A stretch of DNA of 36,651 nucleotides, from assembly GCF_900099765.1 (NCBI RefSeq), contig NZ_FNDX01000058.1, forward strand, positions 1 through 36,651, given 5' to 3'. Below, piece after piece: positions 23,485 to 32,166 of the stretch. The notes under the pieces are model-generated. The model saw only the letters and a list, made by a program, of their open reading frames with translations. It was not told the DNA's origin and ran no database searches. Both the position numbers and the translations under genes were made by a program. The stretch is from Paenibacillus typhae (GTDB taxonomy: Bacteria > Bacillota > Bacilli > Paenibacillales > Paenibacillaceae). The stretch's first letter is position 1; each line of letters begins with the position of its first letter.

Positions 23485-24501
23485 TTATAATCTTTTTACA
23501 ACTCTAAAAACGGCCTCCAGGCTGGTACCATCCTCAAGCGTAACGATAAACGTCCAGGATCCGGGTGTCGTATTCACCCCGATCTTCCACTCCCATTCGA
23601 TGAACCCGGACTCGTCAGCCTGCTTCCAGCCTAAATGTCTGGCTGTACTTTGGCCGCTTTTGTAGAATATCGAAAGATTTGCCGTTGCTCCCGGGGGAAC
23701 CTGAACCCTGATTTTACCCTGCTTGTTGGCGACGCCAGGGTCAGGCTTCTCCAGTACGATGATATAGCCTTGCGGCTCTTCAGTTCCGCTCTCTCCGCCC
23801 TGTCCGGAAGCATCGGTGTTCCCTACCCATACCCGTTCTAAACTGCTGGCTTCCAGGACAATGGCCTTATTCAGAAAAGGCACCTTCATCGGAAGCTCGT
23901 AACTGACAACCAATCCAAAGTACGGGCGTGTTCCCTTCTTCAAATCGGGAATAGTGACATTGGAGACATGGATCTTTTCATAATCAAGCCAGTCTGTGGC
24001 CAAGTAAGGCTTCATTAATGGCTTAAGCACATGATCAAGCACAGCCTCCGAGGTCTCAGCCTGCAGCTCCTGCAGAGGGCCCTCTGCCCGCTGCACAGCC
24101 GCTCTGACCCAATCACTGACAGGTGCTGGCATCTCATCTGCGTAACTGCCGCTCCACTCCTCAAGGGACAGGCGGGGAATACTCCACTTCCCGGAGGCTG
24201 CGCCTGCGGCCGCTTCATCCGCTGTTCCCCCGGCATTTGCAGCAGGGTCTGCCGGATCCGGGCCGCCATTGTCTGCCTGACCCCATGTCTGTGCCGCCAG
24301 CGCCGCCGGATAGATATGTGTGGATATCACTTTGACTGTGTCAGATGCCGTACTTTGCAGTGCCGTTGAGTATAGGGTCATCTGTATGATAAAAATCAAA
24401 AACAGGACAAACAGCAGAAACAACGGGAGCACCATCGCCGCTTCAACAACCATACTGCCTTCATCCCGCTGCTTCTCAGGATTCTGATTCCGGCCCTTCA
24501 T
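23485..24501 (-). CDS. TadE-like minor pilin with Ig-like C-terminal domain (338 aa)
   Basis: The N-terminus has a prepilin site DEG|SMVVE (Gly15, Glu20 at +5) and a hydrophobic helix (about 21-41, AMVLPLFLLFVLFLIFII), the TadE signature. The ectodomain is unusually long. It includes an Ala/Gly-rich stretch (75-105) and, from about 245 to 338, a beta-rich region with KIRVQVPPGATANLSIFY and GSWTFIVTLEDGTS that looks like a bacterial Ig-like domain. Most TadE proteins are under 250 residues. The ATG follows AGAAGGAGGG. It lies between the TadG-like gene (15 nt) and the peptidase. Inferred: a surface-exposed minor pilin, perhaps at the pilus tip. Confidence 0.8.
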   Translation of the reverse strand: MKGRNQNPEKQRDEGSMVVEAAMVLPLFLLFVLFLIFIIQMTLYSTALQSTASDTVKVISTHIYPAALAAQTWGQADNGGPDPADPAANAGGTADEAAAGAASGKWSIPRLSLEEWSGSYADEMPAPVSDWVRAAVQRAEGPLQELQAETSEAVLDHVLKPLMKPYLATDWLDYEKIHVSNVTIPDLKKGTRPYFGLVVSYELPMKVPFLNKAIVLEASSLERVWVGNTDASGQGGESGTEEPQGYIIVLEKPDPGVANKQGKIRVQVPPGATANLSIFYKSGQSTARHLGWKQADESGFIEWEWKIGVNTTPGSWTFIVTLEDGTSLEAVFRVVKRL

Positions 24502-24516
24502 TCTTCCCTCCTTCTG

Positions 24517-26781
24517 CTAATAGGAAAAGTCAGCCTGCACGGTACGGTAGTATACCTTGCCTTCTACCCCTCCCGGCAGGCCGGAGGTATAATGCAGCAG
24601 CTTCACTGCCCCCGGCAGGAACCAAAGCCGCAAGCCCGTACGGATGTCAGCGGCGGCATACGTAAACCTTTCCTGCGGATTGATCCCTGTATTCAGCCTG
24701 ATTAATGCAAGCATACGGGACAGCTCTGCTTCACCTGCCCCATGCAGCAGCATGAACAGCCGCAGATAACCGCGGTAGTCCAGCTTTACGGGCAGGTATT
24801 TGGACATAACCACCTCTCCCGTCCTGCACAGCATGAGCATGTCCTGAACCGCCTGCTCAACCCCGTACAGCAGCGCTGCGGCCAGGATAGCCAGCGGATT
24901 GCTGAGCCGGGCATTCTCGATAAAGCCTTCCATGGTCCGGATTGCCAGCCTCAGCGCAAAAATCTCGCCATATGCTGCTGCCACATTGCCCGCAGGGTTA
25001 TGAAACCCGTACAGGATATACTCCAGCTCCTGGGAATGGGGATCAAGCTGGCCTGCCAGGGCAGAAACCACACTATCACCCGATTCTGCTGCTGAAGTCA
25101 GTGCTGAAAGATCAAAATGCGGAAAATAAAGGGCAGCATACTCCGTTTGGAACAGCCTGTCTCTTGCGCCAGTCATTATGCTGCCGATGGATGTGTATAG
25201 TCCGTCCACCTTCCCCATTGCGGAGCCGGCGGCCGAATAAATATCTGTGCTCCCGGAATCTGCAGCTGTAGCCGTCTCCTGAGCCTGATTAAACCGGACA
25301 CTCTCCCCGTAGTATTTCCGGAGCGTGCTGTAGCGCTGTCCGGCTGCTGCAGCATTATCGCCAAAGCTGCGGAGCTGGTCCACCAGCTTCATGGCTTCCC
25401 CCAGCTTGACCTTAGCTTCTTTCTCCATCTGCTTGCGTTCACCGTCGGAGGTGCGGTGCGACTCGATCTTTGCCGCCTCTGCAGAGATTGCTGCACCTGA
25501 ATTACCGTAATTCTGCAGATAACCGGCAACGGCCTGCGAAGCATCTAATACAACCCTGTTCATTCGGGAAAGGTCAGCGTACAGCCCGGAAGCTTCAGTG
25601 AGTACAGGAGGCAAGGCGGTTACGGCCGGTTCAAACGCCTGTGCAGCCTGCACCTGGACGCTTATATTCCTTTCCATCCCGCTGAGCTCATCCGGCGATA
25701 AGATCAGTGCATCCTCCTGTTCGCGCAGTTTAGCCAGCGCCTCTGTACCCAGTCCGGTGCTTTCACTGCCGGGGATGTCCCAGCTGCCAGCCGAGGCCTG
25801 GCCGGCCTCAGCTCCGCTGCTTCGGGACTGCTCAAGCACATTTTTCATTTGGGTATTAAGCTCCGCTGCCTGCTGCAGCGCCGCTCTGGCCTCAGCCAGA
25901 AGAGAATTTTGCTTAAGCCGGACAGCAGACAGAGCTTCCGGTATCCCGGAGATCAGGTTCTGTGACTGCTGCAGATAGCGGCCGATGTCATATTGATACC
26001 GTTCAGGCTCCTTCTCTCTATCACGGTACAGATCCGTATAGTATTTGCCCACATAATCGTTATACATGGCTGCAATATCTGCGGCTGAGGCAACATTGCT
26101 TAATGTACGGGTGCTGATATAATCCTGCGGAGGATTCATAATCGTCTGCTGGAGGTCCCTTGCGCTCTCTGCAGCCTGCCGCCGGCGTTCCAGCATCTGA
26201 TCAAGTGCAGCTTCACGCGCATCGTAGAGGGGCTGAAGCCTGCCGAGCACCTTTGTGGAGCGTGAGGCTTCTCCCATTGCCGCCGACAGCGGCTTGAATT
26301 TGCCGGCCAGTTCAAGAGCAAAATCGACCGGGGCTTTATACTTCATCTCCTCGGCGATCTGCCGGCAGAAAATATCATAGCTCCCGACCGGCCTGCTCCA
26401 GTCCAGAGCAGAGCTGTCTAGCTTGACGGGCAGCAGATTAAAGGCGTCTCCCCGGCCGCTCTCAAACAAATTATCATTCAGTACTGCAGACAACAGCTGG
26501 CCGCCGTCATCGCCCCCGAAGGCAAACAAGCCGTAGCTCTGCTGCAGGCTGAGGTCATAAGAGGACATTACAGACCGGACCGCCGCCCTTGCCAGCCGTT
26601 CCTGCTGCACATTGGCAGCGGCAATCCTTGCATAGTCAATCAAAACAGCTGTGAACAGGAAGACAAAGGCGAGTGCCGCAATCAAAAAGATCGAGACGGA
26701 TCCGCCGGTTTCCTTTATCCATAATAATTTTCGCCTTCTGTTTTGACGCGGAACCGGCAATACATTATGTACATGCCTCAA
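24517..26781 (-). CDS. TadG-like (Tad minor pilin, DUF5702-type) protein (754 aa)
   Basis: The N-terminus has a basic stretch (NRRRKLLWIKETGG), then a hydrophobic helix (about 28-50, SVSIFLIAALAFVFLFTAVL) followed by IDYARIAAANVQQERLARAA, typical of Tad TadG/TadF-like proteins. The remaining 700 residues are mostly Ala/Gln/Glu-rich helices with coiled-coil character (about 200-520) and a C-terminal region with VVMSKYLPVKLDYRGYLRLF. The expected Glu at +5 after Gly is missing (GG|SVSIF), so processing by the peptidase is uncertain. The start is TTG with GGAAGGGAG 9 nt upstream; no ATG or GTG is available in frame. It is part of cluster B, downstream of tadE. Confidence 0.8.
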   Translation of the reverse strand: MRHVHNVLPVPRQNRRRKLLWIKETGGSVSIFLIAALAFVFLFTAVLIDYARIAAANVQQERLARAAVRSVMSSYDLSLQQSYGLFAFGGDDGGQLLSAVLNDNLFESGRGDAFNLLPVKLDSSALDWSRPVGSYDIFCRQIAEEMKYKAPVDFALELAGKFKPLSAAMGEASRSTKVLGRLQPLYDAREAALDQMLERRRQAAESARDLQQTIMNPPQDYISTRTLSNVASAADIAAMYNDYVGKYYTDLYRDREKEPERYQYDIGRYLQQSQNLISGIPEALSAVRLKQNSLLAEARAALQQAAELNTQMKNVLEQSRSSGAEAGQASAGSWDIPGSESTGLGTEALAKLREQEDALILSPDELSGMERNISVQVQAAQAFEPAVTALPPVLTEASGLYADLSRMNRVVLDASQAVAGYLQNYGNSGAAISAEAAKIESHRTSDGERKQMEKEAKVKLGEAMKLVDQLRSFGDNAAAAGQRYSTLRKYYGESVRFNQAQETATAADSGSTDIYSAAGSAMGKVDGLYTSIGSIMTGARDRLFQTEYAALYFPHFDLSALTSAAESGDSVVSALAGQLDPHSQELEYILYGFHNPAGNVAAAYGEIFALRLAIRTMEGFIENARLSNPLAILAAALLYGVEQAVQDMLMLCRTGEVVMSKYLPVKLDYRGYLRLFMLLHGAGEAELSRMLALIRLNTGINPQERFTYAAADIRTGLRLWFLPGAVKLLHYTSGLPGGVEGKVYYRTVQADFSY

Positions 26782-26847
26782 TCTCCCCTGCTCCCTTCCT
26801 GTCTGTTATCCTGGCTTACACAGGATAAGCAATTGGCTTCAGCCGTT

Positions 26848-27513
26848 TCATTTCTTCAGTGCAGTCAGCATTTTGGCGGCATCCTGCTTATCCATGCCTC
26901 TATCGGAGCTGCCTTCCTGTCCGCCGCCGCTCTTAAACTTTGCACCATAATAGCGCATAAGCTCGACAGTACGGATGAACTCCACCGGTTCTGTGACCAC
27001 AGACCGTGTCGTTACCACAGGAACTGCCCCATCCTCCAGCAGCCCGTCCAGTATGGGAAGCTGAAGCATCCGCCTCAATTGGGCGCTTATTGTACGGCTG
27101 GCCAGACTGTAGCTGTAGCTGAGCTCTCCGGTCATATTGGCCGGAATATTCTCTGCAGACTGCCCGAGCTTTACCTCAGGCAAAGCCTGCTGAACACCGG
27201 CAGCCGGCACAGCGAGCTTCACTCCCCCGTTTAGCGCCCCTGTACCGAAAAGGGAGGCAAGCAGACCATCTTCACCGATCCGCCAATATAAGGAATCATA
27301 TTCTCCGGCAGCAAACTCTCCGCTGATCCCCTTATGGCTGTTGTCCCAGTTGTATACAGCCCTTTCAGCTGTCACAGAGGAAGCCTGCAGCAGCATCGTT
27401 CTCTGATAGGTATACAGGCTGAAGAATAGGAGCAGCATGATAATTCCCATAATGATGGGCAGCAGCAAAGAGGCCTCAATAGTGAAGCTGCCTTCCTCAC
27501 TCCGCAGATTCAT
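26848..27513 (-). CDS. tadE: TadE-like minor pilin (221 aa)
   Basis: The prepilin site EEG|SFTIE (Gly8, Glu13 at +5) is followed by a hydrophobic helix (about 14-34, ASLLLPIIMGIIMLLLFFSL) and then YTYQRTMLLQASSVTAERAV, the standard TadE layout. The ectodomain has no recognised domain. The C-terminal 30 residues are polar and probably flexible. Its ATG overlaps the flp stop (TAATG), so the two are translationally coupled. It is expected to be cleaved by the peptidase at 22955 and to join Flp in initiating or stabilising the pilus. Confidence 0.85.
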   Translation of the reverse strand: MNLRSEEGSFTIEASLLLPIIMGIIMLLLFFSLYTYQRTMLLQASSVTAERAVYNWDNSHKGISGEFAAGEYDSLYWRIGEDGLLASLFGTGALNGGVKLAVPAAGVQQALPEVKLGQSAENIPANMTGELSYSYSLASRTISAQLRRMLQLPILDGLLEDGAVPVVTTRSVVTEPVEFIRTVELMRYYGAKFKSGGGQEGSSDRGMDKQDAAKMLTALKK

Positions 27514-27701
27514 TACTCAAAAACTTCCTGGCTCTTGCTTCCCGCCGTACTGATCAGATCCTTGACTACCTTGACAATTTCCGTACGGAATACAAGAACC
27601 ACCGCAATCAGTACCGCGATGATCATAATCATCTCCAGCGTGCCCAGCCCCTCTTCATCCTTCCACAAGCGTTTTGCTGCTTCTGCTATCGTTGTCATCA
27701 T
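27513..27701 (-). CDS. flp: Flp-type major pilin
   Basis: From ATG 27701 the protein is 62 residues. ATG 27710 is directly abutted by AGGAGG, while 27701 has a 9-nt spacer and is preferred. It reads MMTTIAEAAKRLWK, then DEEG|LGTLE (Gly18, Glu23 at +5) and a hydrophobic helix (about 24-42), ending in a short polar tail. Size, cleavage site and position between tadC and tadE match the Flp pilin, although the classical E-Y pair after +5 is E-M here. It is probably the major subunit of the cluster B pilus. Confidence 0.85.
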   Translation of the reverse strand: MMTTIAEAAKRLWKDEEGLGTLEMIMIIAVLIAVVLVFRTEIVKVVKDLISTAGSKSQEVFE

Positions 27702-27714
27702 TGTCCTCATCCTC

Positions 27715-28587
27715 CTACATTTTGAGCATCATGATTGCAGGTGTTCCCACCAGCACAATTACAATCAAAAAGATAAGCACCATCGGGAATACCAGCTTCG
27801 AGGAAGCCTGTTCCCCGCGTGTGCGGCTTAGCGCCTTGCGTTTCTCCCATAACATCCGTGACAGATCACGCAGAGACAGTACAAAATCCGCACCTCCCCT
27901 GCGGTAGTTCAGCAGCACCGTAGTGGTAAATAGCGACACCTCCTGAACTGCGCAGCGCTTGCTGAAATTCTCAAAGGCCTGCTGGAATGAATAGCCACCC
28001 TCCCATTCGGTAATCATTGTGAACAGCTCTTTATAGAGCGGATGGCTGTAATCCCCTTTGCGGCTCTCTACACAGCGGACAATCGCCCGCTGCACAGTCT
28101 CGCCGGCACCAACCAGCAGTACAATGCTGTTCAGCAGCTCGGGCAGCTCCAGCATAATGAACTGCTCCCGCAGCTTTACTTTCTTGTGCAGGTCACTGAC
28201 CAGGGCGGCCGGCAGAATCAGCGCCAGCAGCACGCCGAGAATGACCCCTGCCTCCACACCGCTAAGCAGGGTCAACAGACTGCCGCCAAGCATAAACAGC
28301 CAGCTGTAGCTGAGCATTTCGCCCGTGAAGAGCAGTGTGCGCTCCGGGCTGTAGCGCACACCGTAGCTGCGCTGCAGCGAGCGCTGGATTCTGAACATGA
28401 CCGAGGGCAGATGGCTGCCGATCCGCCATTTCTCGATCAGCAGCAGAAATGGCTCCCCGGCCGCCCGCAGCCTCAGTCCCTCCATCGGCAGACTCCGCAG
28501 CCCGGCATAGCGCCGGCCGCATTTCATGCGCAGCAGAAGCCAGCCGAGAACCAGCACAATGGCTGCAGCACCGCTTACCCACCGCAT
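27715..28587 (-). CDS. tadC: TadC-type inner-membrane platform protein
   Basis: This 290-aa protein has a T2SSF (GspF) domain: an N-terminal span, a central pair (about 85-130), a cytoplasmic domain with MLELPELLNSIVLLVGAGET, then EGGYSFQQAFENFSKRC and SLFTTTVLLNYRRGGADF, and a C-terminal span VLIFLIVIVLVGTPAIMML. LP.LL..I.LLV.AGE.....A is a strong TadC signature. The ATG follows GGAGGTGA. It is the partner of TadB in the assembly platform. The flp gene starts directly after it, and the stop codon abuts the flp ribosome site. Confidence 0.9.
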   Translation of the reverse strand: MRWVSGAAAIVLVLGWLLLRMKCGRRYAGLRSLPMEGLRLRAAGEPFLLLIEKWRIGSHLPSVMFRIQRSLQRSYGVRYSPERTLLFTGEMLSYSWLFMLGGSLLTLLSGVEAGVILGVLLALILPAALVSDLHKKVKLREQFIMLELPELLNSIVLLVGAGETVQRAIVRCVESRKGDYSHPLYKELFTMITEWEGGYSFQQAFENFSKRCAVQEVSLFTTTVLLNYRRGGADFVLSLRDLSRMLWEKRKALSRTRGEQASSKLVFPMVLIFLIVIVLVGTPAIMMLKM

Positions 28588-28615
28588 GTCTTCACCTCCA
28601 AACGGCCTTACCGCT

Positions 28616-29452
28616 CTATAGCGGAATATCCATAATCTTTGTCGTCCACCGGTAGCACAGGAACAAGCCGGCTAATGAAAGTGTAGAGATAGCCATGCCT
28701 GCCCCGGTGTACATGGGCTCCATATAGTCACTAGCGGTCAGGCTCATAAACAGAACCATCAGCAGCGGTGCCGCCAGCAATGCCTTGGCTTCAAACTTCT
28801 TCTGTGCGATGCTTACCGCAATGTCCTGCTGGATATCCAGCTTCTCTCCAATTATGGTGGAGGTGCGGCGCACCACTTCAACCAGATCACCGCCAGTACG
28901 CTTACAGACGGTAAATACATCGGCAAACCGTCCAACATCCTCCATCCCGGCCCGGCGGCTGAAGTCATGCAGCGCCTCTTCAACGGGCTGGTTGTATTCC
29001 ATCCGCGTGCAGATGATGGACAGCTCAGCCAGCATATCGCTGTTCCCCTCCGGATCAAGCAGCTGGAGATCGGCTACAGCTTCGCGGAAAGCATTCTCCA
29101 CAGAGCGTCCGGCAGACAGCGACGAGGAAAGTGAAAACAGTGTCTGCTTAAACTGCAGGTTAAGTGCAGAGCGACGCCGGTCCTTCAGATATTCGCGCAG
29201 CATCCGCGGCGCATAAGCTCCGCCCGGAACCAGCAGCAAAGAGATCAGCAGCTGATGATAAAACAGGTAACCGATGCCGAACATCAGCAGCCCGCCTGCC
29301 AGCAGTGCCGCTATTTTCAAGCGGGGAGACAGCACGTAAACGGTATAATCCGGCAGCTGCTGCCTGCTCCCCGCCCCTTCAACACTCGGCAGAACGCGTT
29401 TTCTAACCTTACCCTGCCTGGAGGCAGGCTTCTTATCCGGCCGCTTCAGCAT
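28616..29452 (-). CDS. tadB: TadB-type inner-membrane platform protein
   Basis: This 278-aa protein begins with a basic tail (KRPDKKPASRQGKVRKR). It has spans near 45-85 and near the C-terminus (LLAAPLLMVLFMSLTAS; GMAISTLSLAGLFLCYRW), and a T2SSF domain with LFSLSSSLSAGRSVENAFRE, YNQPVEEALHDFSRRAG and FADVFTVCKRTGGDLVEVV, all close to TadB consensus. It overlaps the tadA end by 7 nt and has GGAGG before its ATG. Confidence 0.9.
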   Translation of the reverse strand: MLKRPDKKPASRQGKVRKRVLPSVEGAGSRQQLPDYTVYVLSPRLKIAALLAGGLLMFGIGYLFYHQLLISLLLVPGGAYAPRMLREYLKDRRRSALNLQFKQTLFSLSSSLSAGRSVENAFREAVADLQLLDPEGNSDMLAELSIICTRMEYNQPVEEALHDFSRRAGMEDVGRFADVFTVCKRTGGDLVEVVRRTSTIIGEKLDIQQDIAVSIAQKKFEAKALLAAPLLMVLFMSLTASDYMEPMYTGAGMAISTLSLAGLFLCYRWTTKIMDIPL

Positions 29453-30714
29453 ACCGCCTCCTTCATCCCGGGTCCGGCTGTAAAGCTCATCAGCGGGTAT
29501 TGATAAATGCCGGCCAGCTTCAGCTTCCCGGCATGCAGCAGGGGATTGCCGCAGGCCGCAAGGCTGCCCTCAATCTTCCCTTCGCGCTCCCCGGTTTCCC
29601 GGAACTCGTACAGCGGGTTCAACACCACCTCCCCTTCCTGTAATCCGGCCACCTCGCAGATTTCCACCACCCGCCGCGATCGGTCCCGCAGCCTCGAGAG
29701 ATGTACAAAAATATCAATGGCCGAGCTGATCTGCTGCCGGACTACGCCAACCGGAAGATCGGCTGCACTGAGCACCATTGTTTCCAGCCTGCTGACCATA
29801 TCCCGGGCACTGTTAGAGTGGCCTGTTGACAAGCTTCCGGCGTGACCTGTGTTCATGGCCTGCAGCATATCAAGGCACTCTGCCCCCCGCACCTCCCCAA
29901 CAACGATACGATTGGGTCTCATCCGCAGGGAAGAACGGATCAGGTCACGAATGGTTATCTCCCCCCGCCCCTCCGTGTTGGCATTCCGCGTCTCCAGAGA
30001 TACCAGATTCGGCACGGTAACAATCTGCAGCTCTGCTGAATCCTCAATCGTGATGACCCGCTCCTGGGGCGGTATGAACTGGGACAAGGCGTTAAGGAAG
30101 GTGGTCTTCCCCGAGCCGGTTCCGCCGCTGATAAAAATGTTGTAGCCTGCTGCCACAAAAATCTGCAGCAGCTCCGCAGCCTCCCCGCTCAGCGCGCCCC
30201 GGCGCACCAGGTCATTCATCGTCATCGGTGTTTCAGGGAATTTGCGGATGGTCATGGCCGGCCCCTTCAGGGCAACCGGCGGCAGCACCACATTGACCCG
30301 TGAGCCATCCCGCAGCCGGGCGTCTACAATCGGCGAAGAGTCATTGACCACCCGGTCCACACCGGAAACCACAGTCTGAATGATGTCCTCCAGCCTGCTC
30401 CTGGACTCAAAGGCCAGCGGCAGCCGCCGGATCTGCCCCTCCTCCTCCACGAAGATCTCTTCATGGCTGTTGATCATAATCTCGGTAATCGCCGGATTAT
30501 CAACCAGGGGCTGCAGAATATCGAGGCCGCGGAAGGAATCGAACAGCTTCTTTACCAGCTCATGCTTCTCCTGGGCGGTCAAATAACGCAGGTTCTGCAT
30601 CCCAAGAATGGTCCGCTCAATATAGCTGCTGAGCTCTCGGTTCCCGACCGCTGCTGTGACATCAAGCCCGGCACGGATATCCCGTTTCAGCTTTCTGAAC
30701 AATTCTTCATTCAT
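29446..30714 (-). CDS. tadA: Tad secretion ATPase TadA/CpaF
   Basis: This 422-aa protein is a canonical CpaF-family hexameric ATPase that drives Flp pilus assembly. The N-terminal domain (1-150) contains ITEIMINSHEEIFVEEEGQI. The RecA domain has Walker A SGGTGSGKTT (196-205), the Asp box ITIEDSAEL (221-229), Walker B RIVVGEVRG (269-277) and the His box HAGSLSTGHSNSARD (291-305). All catalytic residues are present, in contrast to the diverged ATPase at 14040. It overlaps the TadZ gene by 8 nt and the TadB gene by 7 nt, showing tight coupling in the operon. Confidence 0.95.
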   Translation of the reverse strand: MNEELFRKLKRDIRAGLDVTAAVGNRELSSYIERTILGMQNLRYLTAQEKHELVKKLFDSFRGLDILQPLVDNPAITEIMINSHEEIFVEEEGQIRRLPLAFESRSRLEDIIQTVVSGVDRVVNDSSPIVDARLRDGSRVNVVLPPVALKGPAMTIRKFPETPMTMNDLVRRGALSGEAAELLQIFVAAGYNIFISGGTGSGKTTFLNALSQFIPPQERVITIEDSAELQIVTVPNLVSLETRNANTEGRGEITIRDLIRSSLRMRPNRIVVGEVRGAECLDMLQAMNTGHAGSLSTGHSNSARDMVSRLETMVLSAADLPVGVVRQQISSAIDIFVHLSRLRDRSRRVVEICEVAGLQEGEVVLNPLYEFRETGEREGKIEGSLAACGNPLLHAGKLKLAGIYQYPLMSFTAGPGMKEAVC

Positions 30715-31876
30715 GCAGACTACCTGTGAATACTTCAGGGAGCAACGGCTCGATGATGTCCTGACACAACTGCTGTACGCCTGCTATAAAGGGCGGTGAT
30801 TCCAGACAGAGCTCTATATGATGCTGCAGCGCCCAGGCGGGAATTAAAGGAAGCACACCGGCCGGTTCAAGCTCTTCCAGAGCCGCACTGCTGTACCCGG
30901 AAGCTTCAGCAAAGTTCATAACGAACCGGCTTTTATCCCGTATATCCTGCGGCCAGCCGGAGTGGGCATAGCTGCCATGCTCCAGCCATTTGACCGTCTT
31001 ATAAAGACTCGTCTCATCACTCCTGAGCATCCATAGCAGCACGCCGCAGCGTTTCAGCACTGCCTGCGTCCGTTCCTCCTCAATGCAACCTGTGTCAACA
31101 AGCACAACATCGTAATGACCTGCTGCAGCAAGCAGCTCCAGCAAATCCAGGGTATCGGGCCCTGTCATCTGCAGCATCTCCTTGAAATTCTCCACCGGCA
31201 TAAACCGGTCACAGCGCAGAGCCTCATACCTGCATACATACCTGCCCAGCTCTATCTTCTCCGCCGCACCTTCTCCGCCGTCCGGATATCCAGCCTTCAG
31301 CTCATACAGCAGCTGTTCCAGTCCCTGTGCCTTAGGCGCAGGCATCCGAACAAGTACACCGCTGCTGTCCACGCTCTCCAGGTTCAGATAGAATACGGAC
31401 AGGCCCGTTGCGGCAAGCTGTTTGGACATATTGAGCGCAAGGGTTGTTTTGCCGCTGCTGCCGCTGGCCGAGACTATACCGAGCAGCAGTGTCTTCTCTC
31501 TGCGGGAAGAAACAGCCCGTGGACGCCTGACCTCGCACAATTGGAGAACGGATTCCAGAAGCGACGGCAGCGACTGATATTTCTGAATGAACATACCGCC
31601 TGCCAAACTTTCCTTGTTACCCGCAGTTCTTCCATCCTCGCTGAGAACCGCCCACGGTATGGTACTCTTTCCCTCTACCAGCCAGGCTTCAATAAAGATG
31701 AGATCGCCCACTACCGCATCCACCGGCTCTCCGCTGCTCATAAATTCCATGAAGGTATCCGGCCTGCTGAAGGCGGAAATTCTCAGCAATTCTCCGTAGT
31801 CGCTGTGATGCAAATAATGCAGTAAGGGTTCAATATATTGGCTCTCGCGTACGGCCAGCACCACTCTTGCCGCCAT
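30707..31876 (-). CDS. tadZ: TadZ/CpaE-like MinD-family protein, first gene of cluster B
   Basis: ATG 31876 is chosen: AGAGGAGAG lies 8 nt upstream, while the in-frame start at 31939 falls inside a terminator hairpin. The 389-aa protein has an N-terminal receiver-like domain (about 1-110, RVVLAVRESQYIEPLLHYL) and a ParA/MinD-type ATPase domain with SASGSSGKTTLALNMSKQLA, which includes the P-loop lysines, and YDVVLVDTGCIEEERTQAVL. TadZ/CpaE proteins place the Tad machine in the cell and precede tadA in most tad operons, as here. Unlike the cluster A version, the P-loop is intact. Confidence 0.85.
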   Translation of the reverse strand: MAARVVLAVRESQYIEPLLHYLHHSDYGELLRISAFSRPDTFMEFMSSGEPVDAVVGDLIFIEAWLVEGKSTIPWAVLSEDGRTAGNKESLAGGMFIQKYQSLPSLLESVLQLCEVRRPRAVSSRREKTLLLGIVSASGSSGKTTLALNMSKQLAATGLSVFYLNLESVDSSGVLVRMPAPKAQGLEQLLYELKAGYPDGGEGAAEKIELGRYVCRYEALRCDRFMPVENFKEMLQMTGPDTLDLLELLAAAGHYDVVLVDTGCIEEERTQAVLKRCGVLLWMLRSDETSLYKTVKWLEHGSYAHSGWPQDIRDKSRFVMNFAEASGYSSAALEELEPAGVLPLIPAWALQHHIELCLESPPFIAGVQQLCQDIIEPLLPEVFTGSLHE

Positions 31877-31903
31877 AACCGCCACTCTCCTCTCTGAAAA
31901 AGC

Positions 31904-31950
31904 AAAAAAAGCACCGTCAATAACCGTAGATACGGTCATTGAACGGTGCT
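31904..31950 (-). terminator. Strong intrinsic terminator or attenuator in the leader of cluster B
   Basis: On the minus strand a long stem AGCACCGT-CAATGACCGTA / TACGGTTATTG-ACGGTGCT (31950-31910) is followed by seven T residues (31910-31904). There is no minus-strand gene upstream of it within the window: the next gene is divergent. It lies between the candidate promoter and the tadZ ribosome site, 28 nt before the start codon. Confidence 0.9.
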
Positions 31951-31978
31951 TCCGCTCGTAATCCTTTAATTTACAGCT

Positions 31979-32007
31979 ATAGTAGCATATATGAAGTAGA
32001 GCGGCAA
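31979..32007 (-). promoter_or_regulatory. Candidate promoter of cluster B
   Basis: On the minus strand TTGCCG (32007-32002) is followed after 17 nt by TACTAT (31984-31979). Transcription would start near 31972, about 22 nt before the terminator hairpin. Each hexamer matches four of six consensus bases. Confidence 0.45.
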
Positions 32008-32166
32008 TCTTTTTTTGAAAACAATATTCCTATAAGTACCCCCAAAGCTCCCTGGTACACCATGTCCATTATGGGATATATACCCAAAGTGCATTAAAGG
32101 TTATACTGGTAGTTGGTAAAGAATTGCCAGACAAAACCATTTATCTACAAAGGAGACCTGCCACAA

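Noticed and set aside
28042..28635. Open frames opposite tadC and tadB (for example 28042-28635, 28785-29216)
   Set aside because: They are antisense to well-supported genes, biased in composition and without recognisable domains.
31877..31939. N-terminal extension of TadZ from 31939
   Set aside because: This stretch is the terminator stem and T-run. AGAGGAGAG supports ATG 31876.
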